This document shows, in pieces, positions 7,360 through 16,546 of a DNA stretch of 37,793 bases. The stretch comes from Isosphaeraceae bacterium (GTDB taxonomy: Bacteria > Planctomycetota > Planctomycetia > Isosphaerales > Isosphaeraceae), in the NCBI GenBank assembly GCA_031291845.1, contig JARLIH010000409.1, positions 1-37,793 on the forward strand, written 5' to 3'. The translations under genes and the position numbers were made by a program. Position 1 is the stretch's first letter; each line of letters starts with the position of its first letter. The notes under the pieces were generated by a model that worked only from the letters and a program-made list of their open reading frames with translations, had not been told where the DNA came from and did no database searches.

Positions 7360-7469
7360 GTAGGGGCGGGTTTCAAACGCACCCGGTTCTTCCCGCAAGA
7401 CATTCCACGGTTCATATGGCGAGCAGAAGCTGATTGGTGAAGCTGGGCGGGTTTGAAACCCGCCCCTAC
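7360..7469. repeat. Perfect 19-bp inverted repeat pair bounding a 110-bp element
   Basis: The left copy GTAGGGGCGGGTTTCAAAC (7360-7378) and its exact reverse complement (7451-7469) bound 72 bp. The motif is itself partly palindromic (GCGGGTTTGAAACCCGC in the right copy). It looks like a dispersed palindromic extragenic repeat or a tiny non-autonomous element. The rest of the stretch 6820-7720 contains only further short dyads (for example GGTCCC..GGGACC near 7108-7133) and no credible gene. Confidence 0.6.
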
Positions 7470-7720
7470 CAGAGCGTGGCTTCGCCGCGCTGCGCGTTTG
7501 ACTACGCGAGATGCTTCAACACGTACAGACGGGGAGAGGTGCCGGGCGCGCCGCGGCCTCTCTTACGCCCAGCGCAAGGCGGACGAATTGGACATTCGCA
7601 AATCGGTGAATGGCCTGATCGGCCGAACGGGCTCCGTGCGTTCCGCAGTCGAGCGGGGTACAATGCGTGCCGGCTGAAGCCTCGCGGGAGGCTTGCCGCG
7701 CACCCGTGAAGGATCGTGAC

Positions 7721-8875
7721 ATGACGTGCGTTTCCACGCTTTCGACCGCCCGAGACTCCGAGACCGCGCTCGGCGAGGCGCTGGAACGGGCGGCCCAGGA
7801 TCTCGCGGGGCAGACGGCCGACCTCGCCCTCGTCTTTGCGTCGATACACCACGCCGACGCCCTCGGCCGCCTCGCCCGCGAGGTGCGAGCACGGGGGATC
7901 AGCCGGCACATCGTCGGGTGCACGGGCGAATCCATCGTGGGTGAAGATCGTGAGGTCGAGGGCGCACCCGCATTGAGCCTGTGGGCGGTCCGGCTTCCCG
8001 AGGCGACGATCGAACCGGTACGGCTGCGCTATGACGGCGGCTTTGAAGGGTGGACCGGTACGGATAAGGAGACCGTGCGTTCGGCGCTCCTCCTGCTCGC
8101 CGATCCGTTCACGTTCCCCGCCGACCGCTTCCTCAAGTCGCTCAGCGAGACCGCTCCGGGGCTGCCGGTCGCCGGCGGGATGGCCAGCGGTGCCCAGACG
8201 CAAGGGCGTAACCGGTTTGTGCTCGACGATGCGGTGTTCGACGACGGGGCGGTCGGGGTGCAGCTCGGCGGGCGCGTGGCTTTGCGCACGATCGTCAGCC
8301 AGGGGTGCCGGCCGATCGGCAAACCGTACATCGTGACGAAGACCGAGGGAAACCTCATCCGCGAGCTCGGTCGGCGGCCAGCCCTCGAAGCGCTCCGCGA
8401 GCTGTTCGAGTCGCTCGCGCCCGAGGAGCAGGCCCTCGTCCAGCAGGGGCTCCACATCGGGCGCGTGATCAACGAGTACCAGGAAACGTTTCGCCGCGGC
8501 GACTTCCTCGTGCGGAACGTGCTCGGGGCCGATGAGCAGGGGGGGATCGCGATCACGGACGTGGTTCGGGTCGGGCAGACTGTCCAGTTCCACATCCGCG
8601 ACGCCGACACGGCCGACGAAGACCTGCGCGGGCTGCTCGATCGCGAACGGGCGGAGCGTCCGGACGCCCGGCGCCTCGGGGCCTTGCTCTTTAGCTGCAA
8701 CGGCCGGGGAACGCGACTGTTCGACGCGCCGAACCATGATGTGAGCGTCTTGCACGAGTCGCTCGGTCCCATTCCCGTCGCCGGCTTCTTCGCCATGGGC
8801 GAGCTCGGCCCCGTGGGGGGGCAGAACTTCGTCCACGGCTTCACCGCCAGCATCGCCCTGTTCGAGGAGCCTTGA
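7721..8875 (+). CDS. FIST N/C domain sensory protein
   Basis: 384 residues from ATG 7721, selected over an in-frame GTG at 7667 because AAGGA lies 8 bases upstream. FIST_N occupies roughly residues 10-220 with the hallmark GCTGESIVG. FIST_C lies at roughly 225-370, ending LGPIPVAGFFAMGELGPVGG, then NFVHGFTASIALF. FIST proteins are predicted small-ligand (possibly amino acid) sensors that often sit next to or are fused with signalling domains; here it is a stand-alone protein with no output domain and no signal peptide, so cytoplasmic. Its stop overlaps an alternative TTG start of the next gene and is 2 bp from that gene's ATG, so the two are coupled. Confidence 0.85.
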   Translation: MTCVSTLSTARDSETALGEALERAAQDLAGQTADLALVFASIHHADALGRLAREVRARGISRHIVGCTGESIVGEDREVEGAPALSLWAVRLPEATIEPVRLRYDGGFEGWTGTDKETVRSALLLLADPFTFPADRFLKSLSETAPGLPVAGGMASGAQTQGRNRFVLDDAVFDDGAVGVQLGGRVALRTIVSQGCRPIGKPYIVTKTEGNLIRELGRRPALEALRELFESLAPEEQALVQQGLHIGRVINEYQETFRRGDFLVRNVLGADEQGGIAITDVVRVGQTVQFHIRDADTADEDLRGLLDRERAERPDARRLGALLFSCNGRGTRLFDAPNHDVSVLHESLGPIPVAGFFAMGELGPVGGQNFVHGFTASIALFEEP

Positions 8876-8877
8876 CC

Positions 8878-9918
8878 ATGCCGCCGGCCGAGCGCCCCTC
8901 CTGGTTCGATGAGCTCCAGCGCGCGCCAGCCTCGGTCCCCGAGGCGGCGTCGCGGCCCATTCCGCTCCTGTTCGACGCCGAGCACCGGCCGATCACCACC
9001 CGTGAGGCCTGGGCAAAACGGCGTGACGAGTTGAGCACCCACTGGCGGTCGTTCCTGGGAACGATCTCCGCCCCCCGCGCTGCGCCGCGGTGCGAGGTCC
9101 TGGAGGAGGACGAACGGGACGGCGTGCTCCGTCGGCTCGTGCGGTACGAGGCCGAGCCCGGCCTGCCGGTCGAGGGGTACCTGCTCCAGCCGCTGACAAA
9201 AGGGGAGCGTCGGGCCGGGGTCGTGGTCCTCCACTCCACGGTGGACCACACGATCCGTCAGCCGGCCGGGCTGGAGGGGCCGGCCGACCTCCACATCGGG
9301 CTGCACCTGGCCCGCCGCGGCCACGTTGCGTTTTGTCCACGTTGTTTCCTCTGGCAATACGGCGGCCCGGGCCTGCTTGGCAAGGCGGTGGAATGGCTCC
9401 GCGGACGCCACCCCGGTGTGACGGGGATGGGCAAGATGCTCTTCGACGCGGTTCGCGCGGTGGACCTGCTCGCCAGCCAGCCCGGGGTCGACCCCCGCCG
9501 CCTCGGGGCGATCGGCCACTCGCTCGGGGCGAAGGAAGCCCTCTACCTGGCGGCCTTCGACCCTCGGATCCGCGCCTCGGTCGCGAGCGAAGGGGGCGTG
9601 GGGCTGTCGTACTCGAACTGGGACGCCCCGTGGTACCTCGGCCCGGCAGTCCGCCGGCCCGGGTTCCCGCTCGACCACGGCCAGGTCGTCGGCCTCGCCG
9701 CCCCTGGTGCGCTCTTGATCGTGGGGGGCGACTCGGCCGACGGCGCCGTCAGTTGGCCGTATGTCGAGGCCGCCCTTCCCGTGTGGTCGCTTACCGGCAA
9801 CCCGGACGGAGTCGGCCTCTACAATCATCGCCGAGGGCACAGCTTCCCCGCCGAGGCGCAAGAGCGGTCGTACGCCTGGCTCGAGTGGTTCCTGCCCGCA
9901 GCGAGCGGCACGCGCTGA
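8878..9918 (+). CDS. Alpha/beta hydrolase (dienelactone hydrolase/acetyl esterase-like)
   Basis: 346 residues from ATG 8878; a TTG at 8872 overlapping the FIST stop is the alternative start. The nucleophile elbow GHSLG carries Ser215, and plausible triad partners are Asp285 (VGGDSAD) and His321 (RRGHSFP). No signal peptide, so a cytoplasmic esterase or peptidase-like enzyme. The long N-terminal segment before the fold (to about residue 100) and the EGYLLQPL-type strand resemble planctomycete acetyl-xylan-esterase/dienelactone-hydrolase-like proteins. The substrate is unknown. Coupling to the FIST protein suggests a shared response, perhaps to a small metabolite, which is inference. Confidence 0.85.
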   Translation: MPPAERPSWFDELQRAPASVPEAASRPIPLLFDAEHRPITTREAWAKRRDELSTHWRSFLGTISAPRAAPRCEVLEEDERDGVLRRLVRYEAEPGLPVEGYLLQPLTKGERRAGVVVLHSTVDHTIRQPAGLEGPADLHIGLHLARRGHVAFCPRCFLWQYGGPGLLGKAVEWLRGRHPGVTGMGKMLFDAVRAVDLLASQPGVDPRRLGAIGHSLGAKEALYLAAFDPRIRASVASEGGVGLSYSNWDAPWYLGPAVRRPGFPLDHGQVVGLAAPGALLIVGGDSADGAVSWPYVEAALPVWSLTGNPDGVGLYNHRRGHSFPAEAQERSYAWLEWFLPAASGTR

Positions 9919-10083
9919 ACCAGGTTTGGGCATTGGGGAACGCGCAGCGACACTCGGTCCTGTTTCGCAATGACTGAACGGGTCCCGCGTGCCAGGTTCC
10001 ACCGCCCTTTAGGGCTTGGGAGAACGTTTCCGTCTCCGGTCTCGATCATGCGGCCCGGCACTTCGCCCCCGCGACCGAGTTAC

Positions 10084-10112
10084 TTGTGTTAAAGCCTGGT
10101 GAGTCTTATGAT
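10084..10112 (+). promoter_or_regulatory. Possible promoter TTGTGT-17-TATGAT upstream of dabA
   Basis: The -10 matches consensus at 5 of 6 positions and the spacing is exactly 17; the -35 is weak (3 of 6). If used, the dabA transcript would have a leader of about 320 nt. The remainder of the 520-bp stretch 9919-10440 is GC-rich and shows no gene or clear riboswitch. It was the best promoter-like match I could see there. Confidence 0.3.
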
Positions 10113-10440
10113 AAAAGGGAAGTCTGCGGCACGTTGATCCGTGGTTTGATATTCCAGGGATCGATCGGCCGATGTAAGATTCAGAGCCAGAGCGTGCATG
10201 GGACTGCCGGTCGGGCGAACGGCCCGGCGTCGGGAACCACGCTCCGCGGGAGCCGAAACGTGTCTCGCGCTGATCTCGATCACGGGCGGTCTCCTTCCCC
10301 CCCCTCTCTCCATCACCCCTTGGGCTGGGCGCGGCCGGCACGTGAGCGGACCGGCACGACGCGCGACTGGGTGATCTCTTCCGCCGTCTGCCTCACACAC
10401 GGTCCGTCCCGGCACGGTCCGGAACCCTCGGGTGAGTCCT

Positions 10441-13400
10441 ATGGCCACCTCGCAGACTGCTGCCCCGCACGTCGGTTCGTTACGGGAGCACGACCCCCGG
10501 ACGCCCCGGCTGCTGCACCTGAGTGAGGTCATCGAGCACGCGGCGCACCTGCTCCCCGCGCAGGGGCCGATCACGGTCTTCATCCATCACAACACGCTTC
10601 ACGCGTTTGAGGACCTGCCGTTCCACGAGGCGGTGAAAAAGGGCGCCCAGGTCTATGGTTGCCAGCCGTACCTGACCGAGGACCGTTACCGTGACGCCAT
10701 GCGGCGGGGACGGATCCGCTTCGCTGAGCTGCACGAGATGCTCGAGCAGGATCTCGGCGAGCAGGCCTACGACCCGATCCCCTGCTTCGGGACGCGACTC
10801 GACCTGCGCCAGGCGATGCTCCAGTACCCGCTCCGGACCGGCCCGACCCATGAGCTTGTCTGGTACGTCGCCGACCAGAACGCCCTCAGGCGCGTCCGGA
10901 GCGAGGCCTCGGCGGCGGTCCGCGCGCGGATGATCGCGGAGAGCCGGCGCTGGGTCATGCGCGACCTGCGCGCGGGTTATGACCCCAGCCGGAACGGACA
11001 TGGCAACGGACGGTCGAAGCGGCGAGTCACGGACAGTCTTTCCGAGCTCCTCGACCGCTCCGGCGAGGCGGCCCTCGAGAACTGGACCGAGGAGGACTGG
11101 GAGAAGTTCACCCTCCAGGCCCTCTGGCGCGTCTGCTGCGACGGCGTGCGCGACCTGCCGCATTACTCCACGCCCGCCGCGCCCGCGATCCGGCACCGCG
11201 ACGTGCTGCTGGAAGCGACGGGCGTCGATGCCGACGCGCCGGTCAATGCGTTGATCATTCGCTTCTGCGCGGCGTTCCTCGACCAGGGGTTCGCCGACTG
11301 GCAGCTCCCTCGTCGCGAGGAGGGCTTCTACCGTTCCTTCTGCGCCCTGTACCGGTTGCCGTTCGGTCCGCCGGCGCGCTGGATGAAGGGGTTGGACCGG
11401 GAGCTCGCCCGGCTCGAGGACGAGCACGTCGGGCCGCTTGAATCATTGCTGGAGTCGCTCGAGATTCTCGGCGTCGCGGAGGACGAGTGGGAGAGCTACC
11501 TCTCCCGTGCGCTGCTGGCGCTGCCGGGGTGGGGCGGCATGGTCCATCAGGTCGAGGTGCGCGGCGACCGCGTCGCCCACCCCATCCCTGCCGGAAGCCT
11601 CATCGAATACCTCGCGATTCGGCTGCTGCTGGACCGTTTCGCGCTCGCTTACACGGCGCGGACCGAGCTTGGGATCACGGCCCCGGTGAGCGCCTTCTGG
11701 CGTCTCGCGCGCGGCTGGGTCGACCCGAACTGGCCGCCGAGCGTCGAGCAGCGGGCTTTCCTCGTCTTTCAGCTCGCCCAGATCTTCGGCCTGTCGCCCG
11801 ACGTGCTGCACCGCCTGTCGAAGCCGGAGTGGGGCGCGATCCTCGAGGAAATTGAAACCTTCACCGCCATCGAGCGCCGGCGCGTGTTCCACATGGCCTA
11901 CGAGCAGCGCTTCACGACCCAGACGCTGGACGCGGTCGCGCTGCACGCCCGCAAGAGCAACGGCCGGCCGCCTTCGCCCCAGTTCCAGGTCTGTTGCTGC
12001 CTGGACGAGCGCGAGGAGTCGTTCCGCCGCCATCTGGAGGAGCTGGCACCGTCGGTCGAGACCTTCGGCGCCGCGGGTTTCTACAGCGTCGCCATGTACT
12101 ATCGGGGAGCGGCCGACGCCTACTTCGTCCCCCTCTGCCCAGTCGTAATCCGGCCCCAGCACTGGGTCGCCGAGGAAGTCGGCGATAACGCGGGCAAGCT
12201 CCACGAGCGGCGTGCCCGCACGCGGCGGGCGCTCGGTACGGCGTCGCACCACTTCCACGTCGGCACCCGCAGTTTCGCCCTCGGCGCCCTCTTGAGCGGT
12301 GCGCTCGGCGTCCTGGCGTCGATCCCGCTCGTGGCTCGCATCCTTTTCCCGCGCCTGACCGCCAGGATGCGGCAGCGGTTCGGGCGGATCGTCCAGACGC
12401 CCCCCTCAACCCGGCTCCGGCTCGAGCGCGTCGAGGACCCGACGGGCCCCGAGAACGGCCACGTTGGTTACTCGATCGACGAGATGAGCGACGTGGGCGA
12501 GCGGCTCCTCCGCGACATGGGACTCACGAACGGCTTTTCGCGGCTGCTCATCTTGCTCGGGCACGGCTCGAACAGCATGAACAACCCGCACAACTCCGCG
12601 TACAACTGCGGGGCCTGCGGCGGGTCGGCCGGCGGTCCGAACGCCCGTGCGATGGCGCAGATCTTGAACGACCCGCGCGTTCGCGAGCGGCTCGCGCAGC
12701 GCGGCCTGCCGGTCCCCGACGACACCATCGTCATTGGCGGTTATCACAATACGTGCGACGACTCGGTGGCGTACTTCGACCTGGACCGCGTGCCCGACTC
12801 GCACCGTCAGGAATTTGAGACGGCGCGCGGCTTGATCGAACAGACCTGCAACCGCAACGCCCACGAGCGCTGCCGGCGGTTCATGTCCGCGCCCTTGACG
12901 CTCTCGTTTGCCGCGGCCCGCGAGCATGTCGAGGGCCGGTCCGAGGACCTGGCCCAGACGCGGCCTGAGCTCGGCCACGCCACGAACGCGATCACGATCG
13001 TCGGCCGCCGCGAGTGGTCGCGCGGCTTGTATCTCGACCGCCGCGCGTTTCTCACGTCGTACGACCCGACCCAGGACGACGCTGACAGTTCCATCCTGAC
13101 GCGAATCCTCGGGGCCGTGTTCCCGGTCTGCTCCGGCATCAACCTCGAATACTATTTCTCGCACGTCGACAACGACCGCTACGGAGCCGGGACGAAGCTG
13201 CCGCACAACCTGTCGTCGCTTCTGGGCGTCATGGACGGCGCGGCGAGCGACCTCCGGACCGGGCTCCCCTGGCAGATGGTCGAGATCCACGAGCCGGTCC
13301 GGTCGCTGTTCATCATCGAAACGACGCCGGAAGCGATGCTGCGCATCATCGAACGCAACGCAGGAATCGGCCAGCTCTGCCGCAACGCGTGGGTGCTCTT

Positions 13401-13560
13401 GGCCGTGCTGCACCCCGAGACGCGGGAAATCAGCGTGTACCAGGACGGCGTTTTCCGTCCGTACCGGCCGCAGGCCACGGTCCTTCCCAAGGCGTCCTCC
13501 TCGGTCGACTGGTACCGTGGCTGGCGCGACCATCTGGAGTTTGCCGAGATCGAAGCGTAA
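10441..13560 (+). CDS. dabA: DabA, DUF2309 inorganic carbon uptake subunit
   Basis: 1039 residues from ATG 10441 (GTG 10432 is possible). DabA is the cytoplasmic, beta-carbonic-anhydrase-like subunit of the DAB energy-coupled inorganic carbon pump; it converts CO2 to bicarbonate in one direction when coupled to DabB. The four zinc-site residues are all present: Cys520 and Asp522 ([10 protein letters not shown]), His708 and Cys723 ([20 protein letters not shown]). The C-x-D pair and the 15-residue H-to-C spacing match the biochemically characterised DabA. The conserved N-terminal [19 protein letters not shown] and the C-terminal [12 protein letters not shown] motifs of DUF2309 are also visible. 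Length is within the family range. First gene of a block with two antiporter-like subunits. Confidence 0.96.
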   Translation: MATSQTAAPHVGSLREHDPRTPRLLHLSEVIEHAAHLLPAQGPITVFIHHNTLHAFEDLPFHEAVKKGAQVYGCQPYLTEDRYRDAMRRGRIRFAELHEMLEQDLGEQAYDPIPCFGTRLDLRQAMLQYPLRTGPTHELVWYVADQNALRRVRSEASAAVRARMIAESRRWVMRDLRAGYDPSRNGHGNGRSKRRVTDSLSELLDRSGEAALENWTEEDWEKFTLQALWRVCCDGVRDLPHYSTPAAPAIRHRDVLLEATGVDADAPVNALIIRFCAAFLDQGFADWQLPRREEGFYRSFCALYRLPFGPPARWMKGLDRELARLEDEHVGPLESLLESLEILGVAEDEWESYLSRALLALPGWGGMVHQVEVRGDRVAHPIPAGSLIEYLAIRLLLDRFALAYTARTELGITAPVSAFWRLARGWVDPNWPPSVEQRAFLVFQLAQIFGLSPDVLHRLSKPEWGAILEEIETFTAIERRRVFHMAYEQRFTTQTLDAVALHARKSNGRPPSPQFQVCCCLDEREESFRRHLEELAPSVETFGAAGFYSVAMYYRGAADAYFVPLCPVVIRPQHWVAEEVGDNAGKLHERRARTRRALGTASHHFHVGTRSFALGALLSGALGVLASIPLVARILFPRLTARMRQRFGRIVQTPPSTRLRLERVEDPTGPENGHVGYSIDEMSDVGERLLRDMGLTNGFSRLLILLGHGSNSMNNPHNSAYNCGACGGSAGGPNARAMAQILNDPRVRERLAQRGLPVPDDTIVIGGYHNTCDDSVAYFDLDRVPDSHRQEFETARGLIEQTCNRNAHERCRRFMSAPLTLSFAAAREHVEGRSEDLAQTRPELGHATNAITIVGRREWSRGLYLDRRAFLTSYDPTQDDADSSILTRILGAVFPVCSGINLEYYFSHVDNDRYGAGTKLPHNLSSLLGVMDGAASDLRTGLPWQMVEIHEPVRSLFIIETTPEAMLRIIERNAGIGQLCRNAWVLLAVLHPETREISVYQDGVFRPYRPQATVLPKASSSVDWYRGWRDHLEFAEIEA

Positions 13561-13587
13561 CGCAAACGCACCGTGCAAAGGGTAGGC

Positions 13588-13637
13588 GTAGGGCCGGCCC
13601 TCGCCGGCCGGGACTCGGCCGGCAGGGGCCGGCCTAC
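13588..13637. repeat. Large GC-rich imperfect hairpin between dabA and dabB
   Basis: GTAGGGCCGGCCCTCGCCGG-type left arm (13588-13609) pairs with the right arm at 13617-13637 around a 7-base loop. It fills half of the 101-bp gap between dabA and the next gene. It resembles dispersed GTAGG-CCGGCC palindromes; a related single arm occurs at 30080-30101. As RNA it could tune dabB-side expression. Confidence 0.55.
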
Positions 13638-13661
13638 GGATTTCGGGGCCAGAGGGTATCG

Positions 13662-15053
13662 ATGCCGGATCAACACCAGTGGCTGATGTTTTTCGGGCTG
13701 GTCGTCGTCGCCAGCCCGCTTCTCGTGACGGTCTTGCTCGGCGTTTCGTCCCTGCTGGATTGGAAGCTGGCCGAGGAGACGACGACGCGACTGGTTTATT
13801 TTTCGATCGTCATCGGCCTCGCCGCGGCGGCCGTCGTCCTGGTGAGCATGCTCGTCCTGGACACCCGGCACCTCGCGATCGACCTTGGCGACTGGGTCCG
13901 CATCCCGCGCCATTACCACTTCTCGGTGAAGTTCGTGTTCGACCGGCTCTCGGTGCCGTTCGCGATTCTGTCGTTCGTGCTCTCGGGCACGATCGGCGCG
14001 TTCGCGAGCAAGTACATGCACCGCGAGCGCGGGTTCAACCGGTTCTTCATGCTCTATTCGATCTTCGTGCTCGGAATGGTGGTCACCTCGCTGGCCGGCA
14101 CGATCGAGACGCTCTTCACCGGGTGGGAGTTGGTCGGGCTGTCGTCGGCGCTGCTGGTCGCGTTCTTCCAGGAACGCCCCGCCCCCGCGAGGAACGGCCT
14201 CTGGGTATGGATCGTATATCGTGTTTCGGACGCCGCGTTGCTGCTCGCGGCGGTCGCGATGCACCACCTGCGTGGCGAAGGTGACTTCGACAAGCTGCTG
14301 GGGGCCGGCCCTTGGCCCGACGAACACACGGCAGTGGCAGTCCGCGAGGCGCTGGTGATTGGCCTGCTGCTGCTGGTGGCGGCGGCCGGCAAGTCAGCGC
14401 TCGTGCCGTTCTCGGGCTGGCTGCCGCGCGCGATGGAAGGACCGACGCCCTCAAGCGCGGTTTTCTACGGCGCGCTCTCGGTCCACCTCGGCGCCTTCCT
14501 GCTGCTGCGCGTCAGCCCGCTGCTCGACCGCTCGGCCACCCTGTCGGTCATCGTCGTCGTCTGGGGTCTCACGACGGCCGTGTTCGCGTACCTGGCAGGC
14601 AGCGTGCAGACCGACATCAAGTCGGCGCTTTCGTACGCCTCGCTCTCGCAAGTGGGCATCATCGTGGCCGAGATCGGCATCGGGTTCCGTTACGTCGCGC
14701 TCGTGCACCTGCTGGGCCACGCCTGCCTGCGTACCCTTCAGTTTGTTCGCGCTCCAACGTTGCTTCAGGACTACCACACGCTGGAAAACGCGATCGGCTC
14801 GCGCCTGCCGCGCGCCGGCGCTCCCTGGGGCCGCATGTACGCACACCGCGACCACGCGTGGCTCTACCGGTTCGGACTCGAGCGCGGCTACCTCGACATC
14901 ATGCTGGTTGACTTCATCGTGGCGCCGATCGTGAAGGCGCTTCGGTGGTGCGACGCGCTGGAGCGCCGCTGGACCGACTTCCTCGCGGGCGAGGCGTCCC
15001 GTGAGTCGGACCAGGTCAAACCTCACTTCGGCACGATCGAAGAGTTTTCATGA
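13662..15053 (+). CDS. dabB: DabB-like proton-conducting membrane subunit (NuoL/MrpA family)
   Basis: 463 residues from ATG 13662, preceded by AGAGGG; longer frames start inside dabA and are implausible. About a dozen membrane helices. Antiporter-family signatures: the helix-5 glutamate Glu156 ([14 protein letters not shown]) and the helix-7 lysine Lys244 in [21 protein letters not shown] third signature is [16 protein letters not shown]. The C-terminal part ([11 protein letters not shown], then [20 protein letters not shown]) is typical of the NuoL-like partners of DUF2309. The role would be using proton or sodium flux to drive directional CO2 hydration by DabA at the membrane. It overlaps the next gene by ATGA. 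The symbol is given by position and family. Confidence 0.85.
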   Translation: MPDQHQWLMFFGLVVVASPLLVTVLLGVSSLLDWKLAEETTTRLVYFSIVIGLAAAAVVLVSMLVLDTRHLAIDLGDWVRIPRHYHFSVKFVFDRLSVPFAILSFVLSGTIGAFASKYMHRERGFNRFFMLYSIFVLGMVVTSLAGTIETLFTGWELVGLSSALLVAFFQERPAPARNGLWVWIVYRVSDAALLLAAVAMHHLRGEGDFDKLLGAGPWPDEHTAVAVREALVIGLLLLVAAAGKSALVPFSGWLPRAMEGPTPSSAVFYGALSVHLGAFLLLRVSPLLDRSATLSVIVVVWGLTTAVFAYLAGSVQTDIKSALSYASLSQVGIIVAEIGIGFRYVALVHLLGHACLRTLQFVRAPTLLQDYHTLENAIGSRLPRAGAPWGRMYAHRDHAWLYRFGLERGYLDIMLVDFIVAPIVKALRWCDALERRWTDFLAGEASRESDQVKPHFGTIEEFS

Positions 15054-16534
15054 ACGTCCTTAGTCTCCCTTGGCTTGAAATCGCGGTCGCCATCGCGTTG
15101 GTCGGCTCGCCGACGGTCAGCCGGTTCCGTGACCCCAGCCGCGCGTACCGCTGGGGCCTCACGTTCACGGGACTCTCGTTCGTCTGCGCGTTCTTCGCGT
15201 GGATGTCATTCTACCTCGGCGTTCCCGCCGGCGGCATGCCGCGCTGGAGCATTCAGCCAGCGCTCTTCGGCCGGCAGGTCTTCCAGCTCGACGAACTGAA
15301 CGCCCCGCTGCTGCCGACCGTCGGGATGCTCCATTTCCTGACGACCCTGTCGACCGCGCGGACCCACATGCGCCGGTACTCGGTATCGTGGTCGCTGGCC
15401 GCGGAGGCGATCCGGCTCTTGACGTTCGCAGCGAAGGAGCCCTGGGTGCTGATCGGCCTGCTGGCGGTCTCGACGATCCCGCCGTACGTCGAGCTGCGGA
15501 CCCGGAACCGCCCGACCCGGGTGTTCGTGTTGCACATGGCACTCTTTATCGGCCTCCTGGTGATCGGCTGGGCGGGCGTCGAGGCAAGCACCCGCGGCGG
15601 CTCGCCCGCGGCGTGGTGGGCCACGGTGCCGCTGCTGGTGGCCATCCTCGTCCGGTGCGGCACGGTGCCCGCCCACACGTGGGTGACCGACTGGTTTGAG
15701 CACGCCTCGCTCGGGATCGCCCTGCTCTTCATCACGCCGCTCAGCGGTGTGTACGCCGCGGTCCGCCTGGTGCTGCCGATCGCGCCGGTCTGGGTGCTCC
15801 AGAGCATCGGTCTCTTTTCCCTGATCACGGCCGTTTATGCCGCGGGTATGGCCACAATTCAGCGCGAGACGCGGCGGTTCTTCGCGCACCTGTTCCTCAG
15901 CCACGCGTCGCTCGTGCTTGTCGGCCTGGAGCTCCATTCGGAGCTTTCGCTCTGCGCGTCGCTTTGTCTATGGTTCGCCGTGATCCTCTCGCTCGGCGGC
16001 TTCGGCCTGACGCTCCGCGCCCTCGAAGCCCGTTTCGGCCGGCTCTCGCTGACCGACTACCACGGCCTTTACGAACACTCCCCCACGCTGGCCGTCTGCT
16101 TCCTGCTGACCGGCCTGGCAAGCGTCGGGTTCCCGGGGACGCTCGGGTTCATCTCGACCGAGCTGCTGGTAGACAGCGCGGTGGAAGTCAGTCCGTCGGT
16201 GGGAGTCGCGGTCGTCACGGCCGCCGCCCTGAACGGCATCGCCGTCGTGCGGGCCTACTTCCTGCTGTTCACCGGGGCGCGGCACGTCTCGACCGTTTCG
16301 CTCGGCATCGGCCTGCGCGAGCGCGCGGCCGTGCTCACGCTTGCTATGTTGATCCTCGGCGGCGGCCTATTCCCCCAGCCCGGCGTCACGACCCGCGAGC
16401 GGGCGGCCGAGGAAATCTTGCAGGACCGCACCAGCCGCCCCGCGGTCCCAGTAGGCCACGCCGACACGACGGAGGCCCAGGAGAACGTGGTGTCGGACTC
16501 GAGCGACGCCGGACATGCCGTCCGTAGGCCCTGA
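15050..16534 (+). CDS. Second antiporter-like subunit (NuoM/NuoN-like) of the DAB locus
   Basis: 494 residues, starting in the dabB stop (ATGA). About 13 membrane helices and a polar C-terminal tail (from about 460). The proton-translocation module is recognisable but altered: the helix-7 lysine is Arg202 ([20 protein letters not shown]), aligning with [11 protein letters not shown] of the neighbour. Other NuoM-type signatures are [17 protein letters not shown] and the half-barrel [20 protein letters not shown]. It is therefore a paralogous Na+/H+ antiporter-family subunit, distinct from dabB. Most characterised DAB systems have one such subunit, so this second one is either an accessory half-channel or a structural mate. 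Whether it still moves ions is unknown. Confidence 0.85.
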   Translation: MNVLSLPWLEIAVAIALVGSPTVSRFRDPSRAYRWGLTFTGLSFVCAFFAWMSFYLGVPAGGMPRWSIQPALFGRQVFQLDELNAPLLPTVGMLHFLTTLSTARTHMRRYSVSWSLAAEAIRLLTFAAKEPWVLIGLLAVSTIPPYVELRTRNRPTRVFVLHMALFIGLLVIGWAGVEASTRGGSPAAWWATVPLLVAILVRCGTVPAHTWVTDWFEHASLGIALLFITPLSGVYAAVRLVLPIAPVWVLQSIGLFSLITAVYAAGMATIQRETRRFFAHLFLSHASLVLVGLELHSELSLCASLCLWFAVILSLGGFGLTLRALEARFGRLSLTDYHGLYEHSPTLAVCFLLTGLASVGFPGTLGFISTELLVDSAVEVSPSVGVAVVTAAALNGIAVVRAYFLLFTGARHVSTVSLGIGLRERAAVLTLAMLILGGGLFPQPGVTTRERAAEEILQDRTSRPAVPVGHADTTEAQENVVSDSSDAGHAVRRP

Positions 16535-16546
16535 CGCGGAATTCCG

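Noticed and set aside
7502..10002. Long minus-strand frames opposite the FIST and hydrolase genes
   Set aside because: No domain, no start signal, arginine/proline-rich composition; antisense shadows of high-GC genes.
12406..13578. 390-residue minus-strand frame opposite dabA
   Set aside because: Antisense to strongly conserved DUF2309 sequence and without recognisable motifs.
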